Part shown: piece by piece, positions 31,563 to 39,868 of the stretch
Numbering within the stretch: the first letter of the stretch is position 1
How the letters are laid out: every line of letters begins with the position of its first letter
Source of the DNA: an uncultured Pseudomonadales bacterium
GTDB lineage: Bacteria > Pseudomonadota > Gammaproteobacteria > Pseudomonadales > Balneatricaceae
Reading direction: 5' to 3'
Length of the DNA stretch: 39,868 bases
Assembly (NCBI GenBank): GCA_938084925.1
Contig: CALKFY010000101.1
Location: 1-39,868, forward strand
Made by a program: the position numbers and the translations under genes
The notes under the pieces: model-generated
What the model was told of the DNA's origin: nothing
The model's input: the letters and a program-made list of their open reading frames with translations, nothing else
The model's database searches: none

Positions 31563-32849
31563 TTAGTTAGCTCCTTGCTGGGCATGTATTGCCGCCTGCA
31601 AGTCCTGCAGAGCATATAAAGAGCTACTGATATCTGGCATCTTGGCCATAACCTGAAGCTGCGACAATTCAGTAACCTGGTCAGCCATAGCTTGAGCAAC
31701 CGTATCAGTAGTGCGGTAATAATCCTGCAGCAGCAACGAAACTTGGCCCAAAGCTGCCTGAAAAACAGACTGCTGACCACGTAGCAAAGCCACCTGAGCT
31801 TGGCTCAAGGCCAGCTGCATGCGCATACGCAACAAGGCCTCGACCTCGGGCGTTAACAATAGTTGATCGGCATTGCTGCGCTCCTGCACTCGCACGAGCA
31901 CCTTTAATTCTTGCCAAGTATTCGACAAAATTTGCTGACCGCCAGCTAGCAATTTTTGCGCCCAAGTTAGCGCCATCGGTTCGGCATCCGCATCTTGCAC
32001 TGCAATGGCAACGCTATCCGCTGAGGGTATGACAGAGACACTGGCTTGAGACGCTGTAGGGGCAACGTAAGTTAAGCCCGATGATTGATCCATCAACGCA
32101 GACAAACGGGCAAACACACCTTCCATATCAACCACGGGTACTGCCGCAAGGGCCGCTATATCTTTAGCAATCGCCTGACGTACACCATAGCTGCCAAGTT
32201 GTTCACTGGTGCGCATAATTTCGTCGGCAGCTTGTAGCAAAGTCAGCGCCGAAGCCGGATTTTGCTCCATAGCTAAGCGCTGGTTAGCCAAACGTAATAA
32301 ATATTCTGCTTCAGCTAATTCCCACTTTGGTAGCTGCACTTGTTGTTGGTTCTGCTTTTGCGCCATTTGCTGCAAGGCGTTCTGCAAAGCATCATCCATA
32401 CGCGCTTGTTGTGCCAGCACCGCTGCTTGCTCACTGTTTATGTTGGCCTGCATAGTGTCGGCTGCTGCACTTACAGCGGCAATTTTCTGATCTTGAGCTT
32501 GCAACAGAGACAGCTGATCTTGCTGTTGCTGCTGAGTATAAGTTTGTACTTGCTGATTGTTTAGCCAACCTTGATAGGCCGCGTAGGCACCAAGCACTAG
32601 CGCCAATAAGGCTAGTACGGTAGCCAAGCCACCGCCTTTTTTGGATGTTGTGGTTGCCGGTGCAGTAGCAGTCGGCGCAGGCTTCGCTTTTGCAGCTGCT
32701 GGCTTTGGCGCTGGTGCAGCACCTTTAACCTTGTCTACTTTAGTCTTATTTGCTTTGCTGGCATTAGTTACCGCTTTGGTGTCAGCTGCAGTTGGCTTGG
32801 ACTTTTCTGACTCAGTTTGAGCAGCTTTAGGGTCCTGTTTATCAGTCAT
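31563..32849 (-). CDS. hemX: HemX, putative uroporphyrinogen-III C-methyltransferase-like membrane protein
   Basis: The 428-residue protein has a Lys/Ala/Pro-rich cytoplasmic N-terminus (about 1-70), one transmembrane helix (about 73-96, GGLATVLALLALVLGAYAAY) and a Gln-rich coiled coil (about 97-172). It also has the HemX domain with EAEYLLRLANQRLAMEQNPA (about 180-199), LKVLVRVQERSNADQLLLTPE and the repeated AQVALLRGQQSVFQAALGQV. No SAM-methyltransferase motifs are visible, so the annotated enzymatic name is doubtful, as in other species. It lies between hemD and hemY in the operon. Confidence 0.92.
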   Translation of the reverse strand: MTDKQDPKAAQTESEKSKPTAADTKAVTNASKANKTKVDKVKGAAPAPKPAAAKAKPAPTATAPATTTSKKGGGLATVLALLALVLGAYAAYQGWLNNQQVQTYTQQQQQDQLSLLQAQDQKIAAVSAAADTMQANINSEQAAVLAQQARMDDALQNALQQMAQKQNQQQVQLPKWELAEAEYLLRLANQRLAMEQNPASALTLLQAADEIMRTSEQLGSYGVRQAIAKDIAALAAVPVVDMEGVFARLSALMDQSSGLTYVAPTASQASVSVIPSADSVAIAVQDADAEPMALTWAQKLLAGGQQILSNTWQELKVLVRVQERSNADQLLLTPEVEALLRMRMQLALSQAQVALLRGQQSVFQAALGQVSLLLQDYYRTTDTVAQAMADQVTELSQLQVMAKMPDISSSLYALQDLQAAIHAQQGAN

Positions 32850-32863
32850 AATTCACCGTATCC

Positions 32864-33646
32864 TTATAGTTGGCCCGCAATGCGAACCTCATACTGACTT
32901 AAAGTATGGCATATTGCTTGATCACTAGCACCCGCACTCAACAAACAATGTTGGTAACCTAATTCCTGAGCCATAGTCATCACACGCTCACTAGGCAGCA
33001 GCAAATGCATAGAACTGTTTGTTGTATCTAGATGAGCGCTTAAGCTGGCTTCAAAGTTTAGCAAGGTTTCGCCACTTTGGAGTACTACTACTTGAGGATC
33101 AAAGGCTTGCACCTGAGCTATGTCATGGCTTGATAGTTGCGGCGCTTGGCGACTATAACATTGGGCATAATCAACCTTCACCCCTTGTTCTTCTAACGCC
33201 TGCGCCAAGGTTTCTCGACCACCTAAGCCGCGTACAATAAGCACCTTATCGCCCGTCTTCATCAGGGGCAACAAACCCTGCAATAAATCTTCGCTGGTTT
33301 CACCAGCCGCCGCCCTTTGCACCTGAGGAATGTCAGCAGCTTGCAGCGCAGCTTGAGTAGTGGCTCCCATAGCCCACCAAGTCTGGGCATGTGGCCACTG
33401 GGGCCAATAGTCTTCGACTAGCGGCAAGAAACAAGCTACAGCATTAGTACTGACAACAATAACGTGGGCATAGGCATCGAGATCCATGGCCAGATATTTA
33501 TTCACCTGGCCTTGGTCACTGTCTGACACAACGGGCACTATTTCAAGACAGGGCATGGGCAACACTTGGTGCCCTTGTGCGCTAATAGCCGCCACCGTTG
33601 ATGACGCCTGTGCTTGCGGCCTGGTGACCAGTACCCGTAGACTCAT
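32864..33646 (-). CDS. hemD: Uroporphyrinogen-III synthase HemD
   Basis: HemD closes hydroxymethylbilane to uroporphyrinogen III, inverting ring D. The 260-residue protein shows the loosely conserved two-domain pattern: VLVTRPQAQASSTVAAISAQ (5-24), VSTNAVACFLPL (about 65-76), MGATTQAALQAADI (about 93-106), LIVRGLGGRETLAQALEEQG (about 136-155) and CYSRQAP. Weak conservation is normal for the family, and the position between hemC and hemX confirms the assignment. It is 15 bp from hemC. Confidence 0.95.
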   Translation of the reverse strand: MSLRVLVTRPQAQASSTVAAISAQGHQVLPMPCLEIVPVVSDSDQGQVNKYLAMDLDAYAHVIVVSTNAVACFLPLVEDYWPQWPHAQTWWAMGATTQAALQAADIPQVQRAAAGETSEDLLQGLLPLMKTGDKVLIVRGLGGRETLAQALEEQGVKVDYAQCYSRQAPQLSSHDIAQVQAFDPQVVVLQSGETLLNFEASLSAHLDTTNSSMHLLLPSERVMTMAQELGYQHCLLSAGASDQAICHTLSQYEVRIAGQL

Positions 33647-33661
33647 ATTCTAGATTAAGAC

Positions 33662-34591
33662 CTAGTTACTGTTAGCGTAGACTTCAGCCAAGATAGCGCC
33701 AGCACCCTGATCCAATAGCATTTCTGCTACTTGAATACCTAACTGTTCGGCCTGCTTACGAGGACCGGTAATTTCGGCACGCAAAACGGTCTCCCCGGTT
33801 AAGTCACCTACCAAACCACGCAAGTAAAGGTTGTCACCTTGTAGCTCGGCAAAGCAAGCGATAGGCACCTGGCAACCACCTTCTAGGCGACGGTTTAGGG
33901 CACGTTCGGCAATAACTCGGTCAGAGGTATCTTGGTGATGCAGCGGCGCCAACAAAGCGCGAGTACGCGCGTCATCGTTACGGCATTCCACACCTACGGC
34001 GCCTTGGCCACCGGCAGGCAAGCTCACTTCAATCGACAAACGGCTACGAATGCGGTCATCAAACTTCAAACGCATCAAACCAGCACTAGCCAAAATGATA
34101 GCGTCGTATTCGCCAGCATCAAGCTTGGCCAAGCGGGTATTGACGTTGCCACGCAAATCACGAATCACCAAGTCTGGACGTGCAGCACGTATTTGCAATT
34201 GGCGGCGCAAGCTAGAAGTACCGACACAAGAACCTTGTGGCAATTCTTCTAGGCTATTGTAGTGATTAGAAACAAAAGCATCCGTTGGGTCTTCACGATC
34301 ACATATAATTGCTAAGCCCAAACCTTCTGGAAATTCCATAGGCACGTCTTTCATGGAGTGCACAGCAATATCGGCACGATCATCCAACATAGCTTGTTCA
34401 AGCTCTTTTACAAACAAGCCTTTACCGCCCACCTTAGCTAGGGGCACGTCCAAAATAATGTCGCCCTTGGTCTTCATTCCTAGCAGCTCAACCTGTAAAC
34501 CAGGGTGAAAACGCTCTAGTTCGGCTTTGATAAATTCTGCCTGCCAAAGGGCCAATTGACTTTCGCGAGTTGCAATACGCAAGGTGCTCAT
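33662..34591 (-). CDS. hemC: Porphobilinogen deaminase HemC
   Basis: HemC polymerises four porphobilinogens into hydroxymethylbilane. The 309-residue protein is typical: [19 protein letters not shown] (4-22), [20 protein letters not shown] (about 55-74), [16 protein letters not shown] (about 76-91, catalytic Asp), [18 protein letters not shown] (about 125-142) and [17 protein letters not shown] (about 233-249), which contains the cysteine that binds the dipyrromethane cofactor. It is the first gene of hemCDXY. The 132-bp divergent spacer to the DUF423 gene must hold its promoter; TTGTTA-N17-TGTATT on the minus strand is a weak candidate. Confidence 0.97.
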   Translation of the reverse strand: MSTLRIATRESQLALWQAEFIKAELERFHPGLQVELLGMKTKGDIILDVPLAKVGGKGLFVKELEQAMLDDRADIAVHSMKDVPMEFPEGLGLAIICDREDPTDAFVSNHYNSLEELPQGSCVGTSSLRRQLQIRAARPDLVIRDLRGNVNTRLAKLDAGEYDAIILASAGLMRLKFDDRIRSRLSIEVSLPAGGQGAVGVECRNDDARTRALLAPLHHQDTSDRVIAERALNRRLEGGCQVPIACFAELQGDNLYLRGLVGDLTGETVLRAEITGPRKQAEQLGIQVAEMLLDQGAGAILAEVYANSN

Positions 34592-34723
34592 AAATGTCCT
34601 GTTCTATTAATACATCAAACTTTGGCCAGTTTAACAAATTCGTTGTGCAATGACCCCTGTTTGCGACTATTTTATTGATCTCAATGTAAGGTAAAATAGG
34701 CTCACTAGAGGATACTACCACCC

Positions 34724-35125
34724 ATGCCATCAACTATGTCGCCCAGCCACCAACGCTACCTTATTAGCGCAGCCATTTTGGCCGGCTTAGCTGTGGCTTT
34801 TGGTGCCTTTGCTGCCCATGGTTTAAAGCCTGTTTTGGCACCAAGCATGTTGGCGGCTTTTAACACGGGGGCCGAGTATCAAATGACCCACTCTTTAGGT
34901 TTATTAATCACCGCTTGGATAGCTAGCCAACACCCTAACAACCCTTGGTTTACTCGCGCCATGGGACTGTTTGTCATCGGTATTGTGCTATTTAGCGGCA
35001 GTCTCTATATCATGAGCCTAAGCGGTATTTCTCAGCTTGGTATGATCACGCCCATAGGTGGCCTAAGCCTCCTTGGTGCTTGGGCATGCCTAGCATTCGC
35101 ATTTTATAAAATCAGTAAGAACTAA
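34724..35125 (+). CDS. DUF423 family membrane protein (YgdD-like)
   Basis: The 133-residue protein has four predicted transmembrane helices and the DUF423 signature [20 protein letters not shown] (about 19-38), with [20 protein letters not shown] (about 40-59) next and [20 protein letters not shown] (about 86-105). The function of the family is unknown. GAGGA precedes the ATG by 11 nt. It lies 5 bp before trmB on the same strand and is divergent from hemC. Confidence 0.9.
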   Translation: MPSTMSPSHQRYLISAAILAGLAVAFGAFAAHGLKPVLAPSMLAAFNTGAEYQMTHSLGLLITAWIASQHPNNPWFTRAMGLFVIGIVLFSGSLYIMSLSGISQLGMITPIGGLSLLGAWACLAFAFYKISKN

Positions 35126-35130
35126 CAGCC

Positions 35131-35862
35131 ATGCAAGAACAGCACAATTCTCTCGATCAACAAGAGCCACAAGACAAGTATTCCGTTGATAACCCACGCC
35201 GCATTCGTAGCTTTGTACAGCGCTCTGGCCGTATGACGCCAAGCCAGCAAAACGCCCTAGAGCAGCAGTGGCCGACCTTTGGCTTGGAACTAACGGATGG
35301 CTTATTGGATTTCCAACAGTTATTTGGCAACGATAATCCCGTGATTATGGAAATCGGCTTTGGCATGGGCGACTCGCTCATTACCATGGCCAAGACCATG
35401 CCTGAAAACAACTACCTTGGCATTGAAGTACATAAGCCAGGTGTTGGTCGTTTACTTAACAACGCGCAAAACGAAGGCTTAACCAATCTTAAGGTATTTG
35501 CTGATGACGCCATCGAAGTCATGGCGCAATGCATTCCTGATCACAGTCTAGGTGGAGTGCAGTTATTCTTTCCGGATCCCTGGCACAAAAAGAAACACAA
35601 CAAGCGTCGTATTGTGCAGCCTAAATTTGCCCAAGACATCCGTCAGAAACTAGCCCCCAATGGCATATTCCATATGGCTACGGACTGGGAACCTTATGCA
35701 GAACACATGATGGAAGTAATGGAAGCAGCACCTGGCTACAGCAATCTAGCAGGTGCTGGTGAATTTTCTCCGCAGCCTGATTTCCGCCCAGTGACCAAGT
35801 TCCAACGCCGCGGCGAAGGCAAAGGCCATGGGGTTTGGGATTTGATGTATCAGAGCCAGTAA
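35131..35862 (+). CDS. trmB: tRNA (guanine-N7-)-methyltransferase TrmB
   Basis: TrmB makes m7G46 in the variable loop of tRNAs, using SAM. The 243-residue protein has [20 protein letters not shown] (about 25-44), the SAM-binding [18 protein letters not shown] (about 70-87), [16 protein letters not shown] (about 94-109) and the diagnostic [20 protein letters not shown] (about 144-163), followed by [12 protein letters not shown]. All motifs are intact. It forms a two-gene unit with the DUF423 gene and ends 5 bp before the convergent prenyltransferase. Confidence 0.97.
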   Translation: MQEQHNSLDQQEPQDKYSVDNPRRIRSFVQRSGRMTPSQQNALEQQWPTFGLELTDGLLDFQQLFGNDNPVIMEIGFGMGDSLITMAKTMPENNYLGIEVHKPGVGRLLNNAQNEGLTNLKVFADDAIEVMAQCIPDHSLGGVQLFFPDPWHKKKHNKRRIVQPKFAQDIRQKLAPNGIFHMATDWEPYAEHMMEVMEAAPGYSNLAGAGEFSPQPDFRPVTKFQRRGEGKGHGVWDLMYQSQ

Positions 35863-35867
35863 GCTGG

Positions 35868-36767
35868 CTAACCCCAAAGTAATACTAGACCAAACACTAA
35901 TGGCGTGAGTATATTAGACGCCACGTTCATAGCCATATAAGGTGCCAAAGCAGCAATGTTATGTTGATGCTTGTTGGCACCATAAAACGCTACCAACTGT
36001 AGCCCCAAAGGTAGCATCACGACAATACTTAGTGGTGGCACATAACCATTGACAATACTGCCCAACAACACAAACACAGCTGCCATGGCTTGCATGCCAA
36101 ACATATAGGCACTGAATTGATAGCCATAGCTAATCACAAAGTGCTTGCGCCCGGACTGACGATCGGCTTCTACATCTGGAAACTGGTTCAATAAGAGTAA
36201 GTTGTTAACTAAAAAGAAAGGCACCAAAGATATCAGTAAAGGTGCCCAATCAAATTCACCCACCAATACATACCAAGTCCCCATGATCATCAAGGGACCA
36301 AAGCTCAAGCCTGGTGCCACAAGGCATGCCCAAGCATAGCGATTGAGCAATGGCGTGTAAGCAACAATTATCAGCGCACCGACAGTGCCCAGCAGCAACA
36401 GCTCATAGCCAAATATTTGTATGTAATACAAACCAATAAGGGTACATACCACTAAAGCAACAATACCCGCGACAAACACTGCTTTGGCGGCATTAGGATT
36501 TGCCAGCAAACCACCGCTACCACCACTAAATGGTGTACGTTCGGTGTTTAGATCTAGGCCGCTGTGAAAGTCAGCGTATTCATTAAGGCAATTAACACTG
36601 ATATGGGCGGCTATACCGGCCACCATGATCAGAGTGAGGTCCAACCAATGTAGATCGCTACCCGCTTGTTTGGCAATACCAAATGCCAACATCAATATGG
36701 CCGGGGTAAGCAGCAAAAATGGCACCCGCATGGATTGCATAACGGTTTTCATATTGGCGCTGTTCAT
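35868..36767 (-). CDS. UbiA-superfamily prenyltransferase (MenA-like)
   Basis: The 299-residue protein has eight or nine transmembrane helices and both prenyl-diphosphate/Mg2+-binding motifs: NCLNEYADFHSGLDLNTERT (about 59-78) and NQFPDVEADRQSGRKHFVIS (about 191-210). The ADFHSGLD and FSGGSGGL segments resemble MenA (1,4-dihydroxy-2-naphthoate prenyltransferase) more than UbiA. No other menaquinone genes are in the window, so the acceptor substrate is uncertain. It is convergent with trmB, and the tautomerase gene lies upstream. Confidence 0.85.
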   Translation of the reverse strand: MNSANMKTVMQSMRVPFLLLTPAILMLAFGIAKQAGSDLHWLDLTLIMVAGIAAHISVNCLNEYADFHSGLDLNTERTPFSGGSGGLLANPNAAKAVFVAGIVALVVCTLIGLYYIQIFGYELLLLGTVGALIIVAYTPLLNRYAWACLVAPGLSFGPLMIMGTWYVLVGEFDWAPLLISLVPFFLVNNLLLLNQFPDVEADRQSGRKHFVISYGYQFSAYMFGMQAMAAVFVLLGSIVNGYVPPLSIVVMLPLGLQLVAFYGANKHQHNIAALAPYMAMNVASNILTPLVFGLVLLWG

Positions 36768-36806
36768 TTTGATCCTATTGAATAAGAAGAGATGGGTATG
36801 GAGCGG

Positions 36807-37145
36807 CTAGGTAAGCGCTTTAACGTAATTAGTTTCCAAATCTATGGCTTGCGCACTGATTTCCAAGGATGGAATAGCCAAACCTTCAATACCCGCCAAA
36901 ACCAAATCACATAAAGCCGATTTTTGCTCATCAGTACGGCCTGGCAACAAGTACACATTAACGTGTACAAAAAAGCGGTGGTTAGCGCCAGACATAAACT
37001 GGTCAAAAAACTGTGCTCGTACCTTCACATCTTTGGCAGAAAACAGTTCTGATGCCATGACACCATCAAATACGTTTTCCATCAGCTCACGAGGGGCAAT
37101 GTACTTTTCAATACCAGCACTACACTCAATAACACAATGGGGCAT
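36807..37145 (-). CDS. 5-carboxymethyl-2-hydroxymuconate isomerase-like tautomerase
   Basis: The 112-residue protein matches the CHMI family of the tautomerase superfamily, which acts in homoprotocatechuate degradation through an N-terminal proline. I chose ATG 37145 (MPHCVIECSAGI) because it exposes that catalytic Pro after Met removal and GAGG lies 6 nt upstream; the longer frame from 37163 would bury it. Conserved pieces are IECSAGIEKYI (about 6-16), VKVRAQFFDQF (about 39-49) and RFFVHVNVYLLPGRTDEQKS (about 57-76). No other hpa genes are here, so its substrate in this organism is unknown. Confidence 0.87.
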   Translation of the reverse strand: MPHCVIECSAGIEKYIAPRELMENVFDGVMASELFSAKDVKVRAQFFDQFMSGANHRFFVHVNVYLLPGRTDEQKSALCDLVLAGIEGLAIPSLEISAQAIDLETNYVKALT

Positions 37146-37165
37146 TAACCACCTCAGTAACAAAT

Positions 37166-37185
37166 AGCGGAGCCTAGGCTCCGCT
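37166..37185 (-). terminator. Perfect 20-bp palindrome downstream of hemE
   Basis: AGCGGAGCCTAGGCTCCGCT is self-complementary throughout. It lies 6 bp after the hemE stop and 21 bp before the tautomerase start, all on the minus strand. A weakly T-rich TATTTGTT follows, so it is probably the hemE terminator or a processing hairpin between two co-transcribed genes. Confidence 0.6.
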
Positions 37186-37190
37186 TCTAA

Positions 37191-38261
37191 TTAACGCTTG
37201 GCGTGATACTGAGCGCTTTGCTCATGCACGGCATCAACAAAAATCTTGGCACTTTCTGGGTCCACAAACTGGTGGATACCATGGCCTAGGTTGAATACGT
37301 GACCATCGTTAGAGCCAAAGTCAGCCAAGATACGGCCAACTTCGGCCTGAATCACCGGGGCATCGGCATACAGAACGCTAGGATCCATATTGCCTTGCAA
37401 GGCAACCTTGTCACCAATTCGGGAACGGGCATTGCCAATTTCTGTAGTCCAATCCAAACCGAGTGCATCAGCGCCGGTTTCAGCCATGCTCTCTAACCAC
37501 TGACCACCATTTTTGGTGAACATGATGGCAGGTACACGACGACCTTCGGCTTCTTTAGTCAGACCGTTCAGGATACGCTGCATGTACTGCAAAGAGAATG
37601 CATCGTAGCAAGGGCCACTTAGCACACCACCCCAGGTATCAAAGATTTGTACCGCTTGAGCACCCGCCGCAATCTGCGCATTAAGGTATTCGGTAACGGC
37701 ATCAGCCAATACAGACAACACTTGGTGCAATAACTCAGGTGTCTTATACATCATGGCCTTGATATGACGAAAGTCCTTAGAGGAACCACCTTCAATCATG
37801 TACGTTGCCAGAGTCCAAGGGCTGCCAGAGAAACCAATTAATGGCACATCACCATTTAGGGCATTACGAATGGTGCTTACAGCATTCATTACGTAGCCTA
37901 GGTCATCATCCATCTTAGGTACAGTCAAAGCAGCAACGTCAGCTTCGGTACGCACTGGACGCTCAAATTTAGGACCTTCACCAGTTTCAAAGTACAAACC
38001 TAGACCCATCGCATCAGGCACCGTCAAGATGTCGGAGAACAAGATAGCGGCATCTAGCTCGTAACGACGCAGTGGCTGCAAGGTGACTTCACAGGCAAAA
38101 TCGGCGTTTTTGCAAAGGCTCAAGAAGTCACCAGCATCAGCGCGAGTAGCGCGATATTCTGGTAGATAGCGACCGGCTTGGCGCATCATCCATACAGGGG
38201 TAACATCAACAGGTTCGCGCATCAAAGCACGTAGGAAACGATCATTTTTCAATTCAGTCAT
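37191..38261 (-). CDS. hemE: Uroporphyrinogen decarboxylase HemE
   Basis: HemE removes the four acetate carboxyls of uroporphyrinogen III to give coproporphyrinogen III. The 356-residue protein has the signature [20 protein letters not shown] (about 22-41) with substrate-binding arginines, [20 protein letters not shown] (about 73-92, catalytic Asp), [20 protein letters not shown] (about 140-159) and [13 protein letters not shown] (about 299-311). Length and motifs are normal. It is divergent from the DEAD-box helicase across a 169-bp spacer. Confidence 0.98.
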   Translation of the reverse strand: MTELKNDRFLRALMREPVDVTPVWMMRQAGRYLPEYRATRADAGDFLSLCKNADFACEVTLQPLRRYELDAAILFSDILTVPDAMGLGLYFETGEGPKFERPVRTEADVAALTVPKMDDDLGYVMNAVSTIRNALNGDVPLIGFSGSPWTLATYMIEGGSSKDFRHIKAMMYKTPELLHQVLSVLADAVTEYLNAQIAAGAQAVQIFDTWGGVLSGPCYDAFSLQYMQRILNGLTKEAEGRRVPAIMFTKNGGQWLESMAETGADALGLDWTTEIGNARSRIGDKVALQGNMDPSVLYADAPVIQAEVGRILADFGSNDGHVFNLGHGIHQFVDPESAKIFVDAVHEQSAQYHAKR

Positions 38262-38315
38262 AGTAAGCTAGGAATTTGATCCAGTAATGGGCTATTTTGA
38301 GAGGTTATTTCAGTA

Positions 38316-38330
38316 AGCTATAATATAGCT
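38316..38330. promoter_or_regulatory. Palindrome with overlapping -10-like boxes, hemE/helicase spacer
   Basis: AGCTATA-A-TATAGCT is a 7+1+7 palindrome containing TATAAT on the plus strand (38319-38324) and TATATT on the minus strand. It lies 55 bp upstream of hemE and 101 bp upstream of the helicase. It could be the hemE promoter, an operator, or both. Confidence 0.4.
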
Positions 38331-38380
38331 CTAGGCGCCAAAATACAAAGATTCCGATCAATACTTTGCCGTGTTACTGG

Positions 38381-38386
38381 TATAAT
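38381..38386 (+). promoter_or_regulatory. Probable -10 box of the DEAD-box helicase gene
   Basis: TATAAT lies 45 bp before the start at 38431, preceded by TGG, which resembles a partly extended -10. The -35 is weak. Confidence 0.45.
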
Positions 38387-38430
38387 AGACCCTTCTCTAC
38401 AGTAAAACCGATCCGAGGCACTAGACCCTT

Positions 38431-39768
38431 ATGTCATTCTCAAACCTTGGATTATCCAATCCCATTACTCAAGCTATTACCGAGCAGGGATATAGCCAGC
38501 CCACACCCATCCAGAAACAAGCTATTCCGGTCGTACTTGCAGGCAAGGATTTGATTGCGACAGCCCAGACTGGTACCGGCAAAACCGCCGCTTTTGTACT
38601 ACCCATTTTAGAATTATTTAACCAACCAAGAAAATTGCGCGGCAAACGCATACGCGCGCTGATACTAACCCCTACACGAGAATTAGCCGTGCAGGTGGCA
38701 GGCAATATTGAGCAATACAGCAAACACCTCAACCTAAGCACATTTGCCGTTTATGGTGGGGTTGACACAGAACCACAAAAACAGCGCTTAATTCAAGGCG
38801 TTGACGTATTGGTGGCAACACCTGGCAGACTGTTAGACCTTGCCCACCAACGTGCGCTGCACTTTGATGAACTTGAAGTACTGGTGTTAGACGAAGCCGA
38901 CCGCATGATAGAAATGGGCTCCACACGTGAAGTTCAAAACATCACCGAACGCTTGCCAGAACAACGTCAAAACCTGTTGTTCTCAGCCACCATGAGTGAA
39001 GGTGTACGCAAGCTTGCCAATGAATTTTCTAATGCGGTCGCATCAAGCCCTGCTATAGAAATAGCTATTTCACCTAAGACCAAAGCCGCAGAGACCATCA
39101 ATCAATGGTTAATTACGGTCGACAAGGACACCAAATCCGCGCTGCTTAGCCACCTGATTAAGGAGCAAAACTGGGACCAGACCCTTATATTCATCGACAA
39201 AAAGCACGCCGCCGCCAAACTCGTTGTCCAGTTAGCCAAGCGCGGTATTGAGGCCGAATCCATTCACGGCGACAAAAGCCAAATTATGCGCGAGAAAATT
39301 CTAGCAGATTTCAAATCGGGTAAAATTAAATACCTAGTAGCCACTGGCGTGGCCGCCCGCGGCATCGACATTGGCAAGCTAAGTCGCGTGGTTAACTATG
39401 ACCTACCCTTTAAACCGGAAGACTATATTCACCGCATAGGCCGTACGGGCCGTGCCGGCGCACCAGGCGAAGCTATTTCCTTTGTCGCCTGGGGAGATTT
39501 CAAAAACTTGTGTGCTATAGAAAGTCGCTTAGATCATCTTATTGAACGCCGCGAGATAGATGGCTTTCCCGTGCGCAAGGTGGTGCCTATTTCCATTTTG
39601 AATTATGTACGCAAAAGCCTGGCACCACAGCCAAAAGGGCCTAAAGCGAATGCCAAAGCACAGGTGAAGGATAAAACTAAGCCAAGCAGCAAGGCTACGG
39701 AAAAAGCACCTAATAAGCTGAAGCCTAGAAGTGCTTCAGGGGTAAATAAAGATATTTGGGGGCGCTGA
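38431..39768 (+). CDS. rhlE: DEAD-box ATP-dependent RNA helicase, RhlE type
   Basis: DEAD-box helicases of this group unwind RNA in ribosome assembly and mRNA turnover. The 445-residue protein has the F and Q motifs (FSNLGLSNPITQAITEQGYS, 3-22, and PTPIQKQAIP), motif I AQTGTGKTAAFVLPIL (about 47-62), motif Ia LTPTRELAVQV, motif II VLDEADRMIEMG (about 154-165), motif III SATMSE and motif VI HRIGRTGRAG (about 334-343). The C-terminal 60 residues are Lys/Ala/Pro-rich and probably bind RNA. It belongs to the RhlE/DbpA-like branch; the exact orthology is less certain than the family. Confidence 0.93.
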   Translation: MSFSNLGLSNPITQAITEQGYSQPTPIQKQAIPVVLAGKDLIATAQTGTGKTAAFVLPILELFNQPRKLRGKRIRALILTPTRELAVQVAGNIEQYSKHLNLSTFAVYGGVDTEPQKQRLIQGVDVLVATPGRLLDLAHQRALHFDELEVLVLDEADRMIEMGSTREVQNITERLPEQRQNLLFSATMSEGVRKLANEFSNAVASSPAIEIAISPKTKAAETINQWLITVDKDTKSALLSHLIKEQNWDQTLIFIDKKHAAAKLVVQLAKRGIEAESIHGDKSQIMREKILADFKSGKIKYLVATGVAARGIDIGKLSRVVNYDLPFKPEDYIHRIGRTGRAGAPGEAISFVAWGDFKNLCAIESRLDHLIERREIDGFPVRKVVPISILNYVRKSLAPQPKGPKANAKAQVKDKTKPSSKATEKAPNKLKPRSASGVNKDIWGR

Positions 39769-39782
39769 GATATAGCGCGAAG

Positions 39783-39806
39783 GAAGGTATCAGTGAAGGT
39801 ATCAGT
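39783..39806. repeat. Tandem duplication of a 12-bp unit
   Basis: GAAGGTATCAGT occurs twice in direct succession (39783-39794 and 39795-39806), 14 bp after the helicase stop. The remaining sequence to the window end (39807-39868) shows no recognisable feature. Confidence 0.8.
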
Positions 39807-39868
39807 ATAGATGGGGTTACTTTAACACGATCCCATTGGTCTAGCTCACCATCTCTCGTCTCGCCCCC

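Noticed and set aside
31563-32849. HemX as a true uroporphyrinogen-III C-methyltransferase
   Set aside because: No SAM-methyltransferase motifs are visible. The protein is a membrane-anchored coiled-coil type, so only the family name is kept.
1-39868. CRISPR array, tRNA or rRNA genes
   Set aside because: No regularly spaced repeats, cloverleaf-like sequences or rRNA stretches were recognised while reading; a tRNAscan run was not possible.

Overview
The window is a 39.9 kb piece of a gammaproteobacterial chromosome. The psp system with its sigma-54 activator PspF, the hemCDXY cluster, rho-ubiD, the imuA-imuB-dnaE2 mutasome and the style of the housekeeping proteins suggest a marine member of the Oceanospirillales or a related group. 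That placement is inferred from gene content and was not tested by a search. Genes are densely packed, several convergent pairs are separated by only a few bases, and no intergenic gap exceeds 300 bp. I found no rRNA, tRNA or CRISPR array.

Region 1 (1-2517) is accessory DNA. It holds the right end of an IS3-family element, a PD-(D/E)XK-nuclease-like gene cut off by that element, and a complete integron-type tyrosine recombinase (IntI). The nuclease-like gene runs away from intI across a 250-bp AT-rich spacer. This is the geometry expected of attI plus the first cassette of an integron array that extends left, out of the window. Region 2 (2577-7942) is the SOS mutasome imuA-imuB-dnaE2 behind a near-consensus LexA box, with a REP-like palindrome between imuB and dnaE2. 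A ParD-ParE toxin-antitoxin pair follows (8017-8558).

Region 3 (8562-16059) is an envelope-stress block. pspF is joined by overlap to a DUF3445 (haem-dependent oxidative N-demethylase-like) gene. Divergent from it, a sigma-54 promoter drives a small membrane protein, pspA, pspB, pspC and a membrane protein with bactofilin-like repeats. Convergent with this operon is a second one encoding a DUF350 membrane protein, a YgiB-like lipoprotein, a YgiC-like glutathionylspermidine-synthase homologue and a two-TM potassium channel. Together these look like one membrane-integrity module.

Region 4 (16123-27286) contains purE-purK, a HAD phosphatase, a YbaK-type deacylase, a YhhN-type membrane protein, a GlxA-type AraC regulator, a MoxR ATPase with a CoxE-like VWA protein, a lipidated subtilase autotransporter, an in-frame fusion of a Bfd-type [2Fe-2S] domain to a kynurenine-formamidase-like hydrolase, and two small lipoproteins.

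Region 5 (27303-39868) is core metabolism: rho-ubiD; hemC-hemD-hemX-hemY; a DUF423 gene with trmB; a MenA/UbiA-like prenyltransferase; a 5-carboxymethyl-2-hydroxymuconate isomerase-like tautomerase next to hemE; and a divergent RhlE-type DEAD-box helicase.

I saw no system that is plainly new to science. The best leads are the integron edge with its disrupted nuclease gene, the psp block with its extra members and a sigma-54 promoter that almost abuts a start codon, and the Bfd-hydrolase fusion.
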